From UMGS882 sp045598975 (GTDB lineage Bacteria > Bacillota > Clostridia > Oscillospirales > CAG-382): 64,000 nucleotides of DNA. Positions within the stretch are counted from its first letter, which is position 1, and every line of letters begins with the position of its first letter. The DNA lies in NCBI GenBank assembly GCA_045598975.1, contig JAZRVE010000062.1:19615-83614 (forward strand). Direction: 5' to 3'. The translations under genes were made by a program, and so were the position numbers. The notes under the pieces are model-generated. The model made no database searches. It saw only the letters and a program-made list of their open reading frames with translations, and was not told where the DNA came from. Shown in pieces: positions 59,111-64,000 of this stretch.

Positions 59111-59150
59111 GAGCGGAGCGGAATATACAGTATTCCACTCCGCCTCTTTT
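59111..59150 (+). terminator. Hairpin between the second cNMP protein and the cyclase gene
   Basis: GAGCGGAGCGGAATA (59111-59125) pairs with TATTCCACTCCGCCTC (59131-59146), with one bulge and one G-T pair, followed by TTTT. The short T-run makes it a partial terminator or attenuator, so the cyclase may be expressed less than, or separately from, the first three genes. Confidence 0.55.
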
Positions 59151-59217
59151 CAGGTGCTGACGGGGAAAGACACCGATACCTGCGGAAATTATTATACTAT
59201 TATATCGAGGGATGAGA

Positions 59218-60612
59218 ATGGAACATCAGGAATTTGTCAATGAAGGCATTATCCGTGATATGTCCGAAGGCATACTGTATATTGCCTTCAACGGGGAAAT
59301 ATGCTCGGTAAACCCTGCGGCACTTTCCATTCTGGAACGGGAGCGGGACGAACTGCTCGGTATGAGCTTCGCCCGGTGCTTTTTTGAATATGAAGAAAAC
59401 GACGCCTTCAATCAGATGGTGTTGGATGCCGTCTATGACCGCGAAAAAACGCATGAGGGATACGTTTCCTATTATACGGGAAAGGTCACCAAGCAGCTTC
59501 GCCTTACTACGTCGTTTTTGACGGAAAAAACGCAGAAGATCGGTATCATCGTCGTTATCAGCGACATCACCGAGCTTTCCGAACTGCGTGACGCCGTGAA
59601 AGCCATGGAAAGGATCCGCGCACTCAACAGCAAGCTCGAGCTTCGCAATAAGCTGTTGTCCGAGACCTTCGGTCGGTTCCTTTCTGATGAGATCGTCCGT
59701 CAGCTTCTTGAAACGCCGGACGGACTGACGCTCGGCGGAAAGAAGCACACTATCACCGTCATGATGAGCGATCTGCGCGGCTTTACGGCAATGAGCGAAC
59801 GCATGAATCCGCAGGACCTCATCACCATGCTCAATCATTATCTCGCGGAAATGACGGACGTCATCGAAGCGCATAACGGTACGATCATCGAGTTTCTCGG
59901 AGACGGTATTCTTGCCATATTCGGAGCCCCGGTATTCACGCAGACGCACGCCGGCGACGCCGTTCATACGGCCGTCGTCATGCAGAGCAGAATGGAAGCC
60001 GTCAACGAATGGAACAAACAGCAGGGATATCCGATTCTGGAAATGGGGATCGGCATCAATACCGGCGAGACCATTGTCGGCAACATCGGCTCCGAAAAAC
60101 GTACCAAGTACGGTGTCATCGGAAGCAACGTCAATCTCTGCGGCCGTATCGAAAGCTACACGGTCGGCGGTCAGGTGCTCATTTCGCCTACGACCGTCGC
60201 ACAGATCGAAGAATCCTCCGAGTCCTTGAACATCATCGCCAAGATGAGCGTTTTCCCGAAAGGGGTAGACCACTCGTTGGAACTGTCGTCTGTCGCGGGT
60301 ATCGGAACGGACACCTGCCCGGTTTTCTCGGAAGAGCCGGAGCCGTTAAAAACGCCGGTCACCGTGCCGTTTTCCGTTGTGGAGGGCAAGCACGGCAACG
60401 ACCGGATGACGGACGGAACGGTGGTGGCGCTTTCGGAAAACACGGCTATTCTGCAAACAGAGCTTGCACTGAACGTGTACGATAATCTGCAATTCGATAT
60501 CGGGGCAAAGCTGTTTGCCAAGGTGCTCGAAAAGCGGGAGAACGGGTATTATCTTCGCTTTACCGCGAAACCGGTCTGCTTCGACGCATGGTTCGGTGAA
60601 AAAACGCATTAA
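59218..60612 (+). CDS. PAS domain class III nucleotide cyclase with degenerate PilZ-like tail
   Basis: 464 residues, no membrane helix. An N-terminal PAS domain (about 8-120, GILYIAFNGEICSVNPAAL) is followed by a coiled linker and the class III cyclase (about 170-340). The two metal Asp residues are Asp185 (MSDLRGFTAM) and Asp229 (FLGDGILAIFGAP). The third block is KRTKYGVIGSNVNLCGRIES, with the Asn and Arg for transition-state binding; the position that usually reads Asp/Thr for adenine choice is Gly here. Residues 395-455 (GTVVALSENTAILQTELAL onward) look like a PilZ barrel without a clear RxxxR. It probably makes cAMP for the two cNMP proteins upstream. Start 59218 preferred over 59212 for spacing. 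Confidence 0.87.
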   Translation: MEHQEFVNEGIIRDMSEGILYIAFNGEICSVNPAALSILERERDELLGMSFARCFFEYEENDAFNQMVLDAVYDREKTHEGYVSYYTGKVTKQLRLTTSFLTEKTQKIGIIVVISDITELSELRDAVKAMERIRALNSKLELRNKLLSETFGRFLSDEIVRQLLETPDGLTLGGKKHTITVMMSDLRGFTAMSERMNPQDLITMLNHYLAEMTDVIEAHNGTIIEFLGDGILAIFGAPVFTQTHAGDAVHTAVVMQSRMEAVNEWNKQQGYPILEMGIGINTGETIVGNIGSEKRTKYGVIGSNVNLCGRIESYTVGGQVLISPTTVAQIEESSESLNIIAKMSVFPKGVDHSLELSSVAGIGTDTCPVFSEEPEPLKTPVTVPFSVVEGKHGNDRMTDGTVVALSENTAILQTELALNVYDNLQFDIGAKLFAKVLEKRENGYYLRFTAKPVCFDAWFGEKTH

Positions 60613-60630
60613 GTAACAAAATCACATAAG

Positions 60631-60665
60631 AAAAACGCTGACGAACGAACATCAGCGTTTTTTGT
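60631..60665. terminator. Bidirectional terminator between the cyclase gene and brnQ
   Basis: AAAAACGCTGA (60631-60641) pairs with TCAGCGTTTTT (60652-60662), with T and A flanks on either side, so it serves both convergent genes. Confidence 0.85.
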
Positions 60666-60676
60666 TTTGCGGTATA

Positions 60677-62059
60677 TTATTTTGTAAGGTTTTTGTTTTC
60701 CTTGCTTGCGAGGTGAACGACGACGCCGACGGTACAACCGATGATAGTGGGGAACAGCCATCCGAGCCCGATGTCGAAAAAGGGAAGATACATGTTGGCA
60801 AATTCCGTCATGGCGTCAAAAACGTGTGTATCCGTGACGCCTTTGCTCTGTAAGACATCAGCAAGGGACGTGCAGCAATTCAGTATGGCGGGCGGAATGG
60901 CGAACAGGATCGTCCAGACATAGACGGTGTGGCTCTGATCGTAATACTTGCCGAAAATCGCAAGAAAGATAAGAGAAATGGCAAGGGGATACAGGAGCAT
61001 CAACAGCGGGACGCAGAAATCGGTGATGATCGAGAGACCGGCGTTGGTGACAACAAAGGAAATAACGGCAAAGAGCACGATCCAGAAGGAATAGCCCGGT
61101 CCTTTCGGAAACATTCTGACAAAGGCTTCCGCACAGCAGGTCATAAGACCGATGGCTGTCTTGAAGCAGGCGAGAATCACAATGACGGTAATGAGGGGCA
61201 TTCCGAAATTGCCGAAATAGTGTTCGGAAATGGCACGCAGTGCCGAGATGCCGTCGGCACAGTCGGCACAGATGGGAGAGCTCTGGGATGTGATGAGTGC
61301 GATCAGAAAATATAAGACGCCCATCAACAGACAACTGATCACGCCGACACGCGTAGTGTTTTTGGCGATATTTTCTTCTTCTTCAATACCGTGTTTTTTC
61401 ACCATGTTGATCACAAGGATGCCGAATGCAAGTCCCGCAAGCGCATCAAGTGTGTTGTAGCCCTCCAAAAAGCCGGCGAAGAAAGCGGGACCGACATCCT
61501 TGTATGCTTCGGACGGATTGAGCGAGGAGATGCCGGTGATGGGTGTGATGAGCGCCGTGATGACCAAGACGAGAAGAAAAGCCAAAAAGAGGGGATTGAA
61601 TATCCGACCGATCGAAGTCAGCACGTGCTGCGGCTTTAAGGCAAAAATAAGCACGAAAACAAAAAACACAAAGGAAAATATGAGGAGGATAAGTCGGGAA
61701 TCCATCTGCGGGGGCAGACTTGAAACGCCGACAGAAAACGCGGTGCTTGCACAGCGGGGAAGGGCAAACAGCGGACCGATGGTCATGTACAGAAGCGTCG
61801 TGAACACCATACCGTAGATGCGTCCGACTTTTGACGAAAGCTCGTACACACCGCCCGTACGGCTGACGCTGAGTGCCATAACGGCAAGCAGCGGCAGTCC
61901 TACCGCCGTGATGAAGACTCCGATGAAGGCAACCCACATGTTGCATCCGGCATCTTTTCCGATGCCTGCCGGGAACATCAGGTTTCCGGCACCGAAAAAC
62001 ATACCGAAAAGCAGACTTGATATAAGGACGGTTTCTTTCACTGTCAAATTCTTCTTCAT
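60677..62059 (-). CDS. brnQ: Branched-chain amino acid transport system II carrier protein (LIVCS family)
   Basis: 460 residues, twelve predicted membrane helices. The N-terminal GMFFGAGNLMFPAGIGKDAG is the LIVCS signature, and GFLEGYNTLDALAGLAFGIL is the second conserved region. It takes up leucine, isoleucine and valine by Na+ or H+ symport. A perfect promoter lies close upstream; the short leader leaves no room for a T-box and no CodY-like box was noticed. Monocistronic. Confidence 0.94.
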   Translation of the reverse strand: MKKNLTVKETVLISSLLFGMFFGAGNLMFPAGIGKDAGCNMWVAFIGVFITAVGLPLLAVMALSVSRTGGVYELSSKVGRIYGMVFTTLLYMTIGPLFALPRCASTAFSVGVSSLPPQMDSRLILLIFSFVFFVFVLIFALKPQHVLTSIGRIFNPLFLAFLLVLVITALITPITGISSLNPSEAYKDVGPAFFAGFLEGYNTLDALAGLAFGILVINMVKKHGIEEEENIAKNTTRVGVISCLLMGVLYFLIALITSQSSPICADCADGISALRAISEHYFGNFGMPLITVIVILACFKTAIGLMTCCAEAFVRMFPKGPGYSFWIVLFAVISFVVTNAGLSIITDFCVPLLMLLYPLAISLIFLAIFGKYYDQSHTVYVWTILFAIPPAILNCCTSLADVLQSKGVTDTHVFDAMTEFANMYLPFFDIGLGWLFPTIIGCTVGVVVHLASKENKNLTK

Positions 62060-62103
62060 TGTTCAAAGATTCCTTTCCGACAGTCATCTTAATTATTATG
62101 TTT

Positions 62104-62132
62104 ATTATACCACGCCATCGGATTTTTGTCAA
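62104..62132 (-). promoter_or_regulatory. Consensus sigma-A promoter of brnQ
   Basis: On the minus strand TTGACA (62127-62132), a 17-base spacer and TATAAT (62104-62109), also with TGG before the -10: fully consensus, 45 bases from the start codon. Confidence 0.85.
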
Positions 62133-62175
62133 CGGGCAGCGAACCGTTTTCGTATAAAGAAAAACGGGAAAAACA

Positions 62176-62204
62176 TTGACATTTGACACAGAAGGTGGTA
62201 TACT
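62176..62204 (+). promoter_or_regulatory. Sigma-A promoter of the PHP-domain gene
   Basis: TTGACA (62176-62181), a 17-base spacer and TATACT (62199-62204). A second TTGACA overlaps at 62183-62188 but has a poor spacing. Confidence 0.8.
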
Positions 62205-62243
62205 GTTGAACAGTGAAAATGGAAGATATAAGGAGGAAGATAT

Positions 62244-63062
62244 ATGCGTTACATCATTGATTCGGATCTTCACATCCATTCACATCTTTCGTTGTGCTCG
62301 GAGGATCCGCTCCAAACGCCGGAGGCTATTCTGGAACACGCCAAAAACAACGGCTTGAAGTATATCTGTCTCACGGATCACTTCTGGGATGAACTTGCCG
62401 GCGAATGCTGTGAGGAATTCTACTGGCATCAGGGATTTGCCCATATTTCCGAGTGTAAGCCGCTCCCGCAGGCGGAGGGGATCACCTTTGCGTTCGGCTG
62501 TGAAACGGATTTTGACCACGATTTGCGTCTCGGCGTCAGCGAGGAACGGATGGACGAGTTTTCTTTCATCATTGTGCCGCTCAATCATTTCCATTTCCGC
62601 GGTTTTTCCATTTCTGCGGAGGATTATGACAGCCACGATCCTAAACGCGTTGCCGACTGCCTCATGTCGCGTTTTCACGGACTGCTTGATAAGAACCTGC
62701 CGTTTGAAAAAATCGGTATCGCGCATCTGACGGACTGCCTTACCATGTGGTACCGCAAGAACTTTGCCGACCATATCGATGTGTGCAATGCCATTTCCGA
62801 CAAGCAGTGGCATGATGCCTTTACGCGTGCGGCGGAAAAGGGCGTCGGGATAGAACTCAACTTTGTTGCCGCCAAGTATTCGCCGGAACAACTGCCCGAC
62901 ATCCTGCGGGTGTACCGCATTGCCAAGGAATGCGGCTGTAAGTTTTATTTCGGCAGTGACGCTCACACGCGTGTGGGACACGCCGCATCCATCCCGCATT
63001 TCAACGCCATCGTCGATCTGCTTGATTTGAAGGAAAGTGACAAATTCTTGCCGGCTCTGTAA
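62244..63062 (+). CDS. PHP-domain metal-dependent hydrolase
   Basis: 272 residues. The PHP motifs are DLHIHSHLSLCSED (two metal His), CLTDHFWDE, a Glu in FGCETDFD, and the C-terminal FYFGSDAHTRVGHAAS (Asp and His ligands). The family includes histidinol-phosphate phosphatases and other phosphoesterases; several ligand positions differ from HisK (for example VPLNHFHFRGF), and no his genes are near, so the substrate is unknown. Own promoter and terminator, preceded by an AGGAGG site. Confidence 0.8.
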   Translation: MRYIIDSDLHIHSHLSLCSEDPLQTPEAILEHAKNNGLKYICLTDHFWDELAGECCEEFYWHQGFAHISECKPLPQAEGITFAFGCETDFDHDLRLGVSEERMDEFSFIIVPLNHFHFRGFSISAEDYDSHDPKRVADCLMSRFHGLLDKNLPFEKIGIAHLTDCLTMWYRKNFADHIDVCNAISDKQWHDAFTRAAEKGVGIELNFVAAKYSPEQLPDILRVYRIAKECGCKFYFGSDAHTRVGHAASIPHFNAIVDLLDLKESDKFLPAL

Positions 63063-63074
63063 GATACATAATAT

Positions 63075-63101
63075 AAAAGCACCCCGACGGGGTGCTTTTT
63101 T
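63075..63101 (+). terminator. Terminator of the PHP-domain gene
   Basis: AAAAGCACCCC (63075-63085), loop GAC, GGGGTGCTTTTTT to 63101. Because of the symmetric A and T flanks it may also end the minus-strand pseudogene transcript. Confidence 0.9.
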
Positions 63102-63118
63102 GTGCGTGTGCTTTACAT

Positions 63119-63636
63119 TTACTGTTTGCGGTATTCAAAATCCAGCATGGTGACATCATCGAATTGCGTGGCACCCTTTTCGAATGTGTGCAATTCCTCA
63201 AACAGGGCGTCGATCTTTTCGCGTGGCTGTCTGTCAGCGTGTGCGTTCATAAAGTCTCTGAGCCTATCTTCGCCGAACAGCACTTCGTTGCAGTCGGTAT
63301 CCTCCGTTACGCCGTCGGTATATAAGAAGATGCCGTCGCCTCTTTCCAACATCATCTCGGATTCACGGTATTTTGTGGTATCCATGCCGGCAAGTACGAA
63401 GCCGGGACGGCAGGTTAAATAGTTATACTGCCCGTTATGCCGGATAAGAGGCGGGTTATGCCCGCAAGCGTTGCCGCATAGGTGCCGATGAGCAGGATCA
63501 CCAAAAAAATCATGACGTTGGTGACAAGTTTGTTACCCTCGATTTCCGATTTCCAAAGGATGGCGTCATCTTCGAGAAATACTGTTTTTTTGACTCTCCG
63601 GGCGAACTTTCGGATTTTCTTTTCTTTTTCTGCCAT
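63119..63636 (-). pseudogene. Remnant of a SpoIIE-type PP2C phosphatase gene (internal deletion and frameshift)
   Basis: The 5' part (ATG 63636, AAGGAG upstream) encodes a basic N-terminus (EKEKKIRKFARRVKKTVFLE), then KSEIEGNKLVTNVMIFLVIL, a membrane-segment start, and stops at 63415. From about 63460 another frame encodes GHNPPLIRHNGQYNYLTCRP and GFVLAGMDTTKYRE through GDGIFLYTDGVTED to the stop at 63119: the C-terminal third of a SpoIIE/RsbU-like phosphatase. The membrane and main catalytic parts are missing. The join lies at a GCGGGC sequence common to both contexts, as in a short-homology deletion. It could also be an assembly collapse. The intact gene might have dephosphorylated the STAS protein upstream. 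Confidence 0.7.
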
Positions 63637-63712
63637 GGCGTACACTCCTTATACGTTTGATGGACGTATACCACTATATTTTGTATATGAATAAATTGTA
63701 CCATATATATCC

Positions 63713-63859
63713 GTGAATTTCAAGTGCTTAGAAGAGATTCCAAATCAATATTTCCAATATTTACAGACTACGGCAATGGCGGAAGAACTGACACGGACTG
63801 TGAGTGTTGAAAATGAGAGATTACTCGCAGATTATAACATTCCGGATATGCAAAAATAA
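63713..63859 (+). other. Orphan 3' coding remnant
   Basis: An open stretch of 48 codons ending ...LLADYNIPDMQK at TAA 63857-63859. It contains an amphipathic, protein-like sequence (IPNQYFQYLQTTAMAEELTR), but no ribosome site or good start. It could be the end of a gene cut by the element that begins to its right. No family recognised. Confidence 0.25.
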
Positions 63860-63917
63860 AAAAATGTATGTGTTAAAATGATGTGAGCCAAAAAGAGAGG
63901 AAGTTACTTGCAAGATA

Positions 63918-63926
63918 TGGTATAAT
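63918..63926 (+). promoter_or_regulatory. Extended -10 promoter before the edge gene
   Basis: TGG-TATAAT at 63918-63926, 45 bases before the ATG at 63971. GGAAGTT (63899-63905) can pair with AACTTCC (63963-63969) next to the start codon, which might lower translation, as is seen in some transposase genes. Confidence 0.4.
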
Positions 63927-63970
63927 GGAATCATCACAAGACCAAAAACCATATCAAGAAGGAACTTCCC

Positions 63971-64000
63971 ATGAACATTATAGCACAAGAAGCTCGAAAA
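63971..64000 (+). CDS. Start of a probable transposase gene (cut by the window edge)
   Basis: Ten codons, MNIIAQEARK, after an AAGGAAC site. The sequence recalls the N-terminus of helix-turn-helix/integrase-core transposases of Clostridia, but ten residues are too few to be sure. The window ends here. Confidence 0.35.
   Translation, partial: MNIIAQEARK

Noticed and set aside
62060..62110. T-box or CodY site before brnQ
   Set aside because: The transcript leader is about 40 bases and shows neither a T-box nor a CodY-like palindrome.
1..64000. CRISPR array, rRNA operon or prophage
   Set aside because: No regularly spaced repeats, rRNA segments or phage structural genes were seen; the only mobile-element hint is at the right edge.

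Overview
The window looks like a chromosomal segment of a Gram-positive, anaerobic Bacillota of the class Clostridia, probably a gut or host-associated lineage. The signs are HPr with a regulatory Ser46, Firmicutes-type AGGAGG ribosome sites and TTG/GTG starts, sigma-A type promoters (TTGACA-N17-TATAAT), SLH domains, a Bce-like ABC/two-component module, a BY-kinase/CpsB capsule system, LuxS, formate-tetrahydrofolate ligase and DUF3795/DUF4186 proteins. Protein-level resemblance is from memory; no search was run. By eye the base composition is moderate and the capsule region is more AT-rich than the housekeeping part.

Layout. 1-6.2 kb (minus strand): start of uvrC, ptsH, then a six-gene unit FkbM methyltransferase-rimM-trmD-O-antigen-ligase-like protein-two membrane-anchored DUF4330-like proteins. 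6.4-14.8 kb (plus): a secreted phosphodiester glycosidase with SLH repeats, lepA-hemW-lipoprotein, fhs. 14.8-17.7 kb: an AraC regulator divergent from uxuA-uxuB (hexuronate catabolism). 17.8-23.3 kb: a frameshifted DUF3795 gene, then a Bce-type ABC transporter, response regulator, intramembrane-sensing kinase and DUF4186. 23.3-24.0 kb: luxS (minus).

24.4-50.3 kb: one very long co-directional capsule/exopolysaccharide operon of 24 genes, many with 4-bp start/stop overlaps. It has two nucleotide-sugar dehydrogenases (UDP-ManNAc type and UDP-glucose type), a UDP-glucuronate 4-epimerase, an aminotransferase, an initiating phosphoglycosyl transferase, GT4, GT2 and capsular-type transferases, a pyruvyl transferase, a PIG-L deacetylase, polymerase, flippase, BY-kinase and CpsB phosphatase. 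Its most striking content is five ATP-grasp enzymes: one CarB/PurK-like, three tandem sugar-transfer-associated paralogues and one TupA-like. Together with uronic acid synthesis this suggests a capsule decorated with amino acids or short peptides through amide bonds, in the manner of teichuronopeptide. 50.4-55.4 kb: the convergent gmd-fcl-manC-phosphohexomutase operon makes GDP-L-fucose, so the glycan is probably fucosylated; an AraC regulator is divergent from it.

56.4-64.0 kb: tRNA-Pro(UGG), an LRR-like membrane protein with an acidic tail, then a compact putative signalling module: STAS protein, two stand-alone cyclic-nucleotide-binding-domain proteins and a PAS/class III cyclase with a PilZ-like tail. 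After it come brnQ, a PHP-domain hydrolase, a collapsed SpoIIE-type phosphatase gene, and the first codons of a probable transposase at the right edge. No rRNA or CRISPR array is seen. The only gene-free stretch over 300 bases is 23865-24396, which holds the luxS and capsule promoters and a capsule leader RNA.
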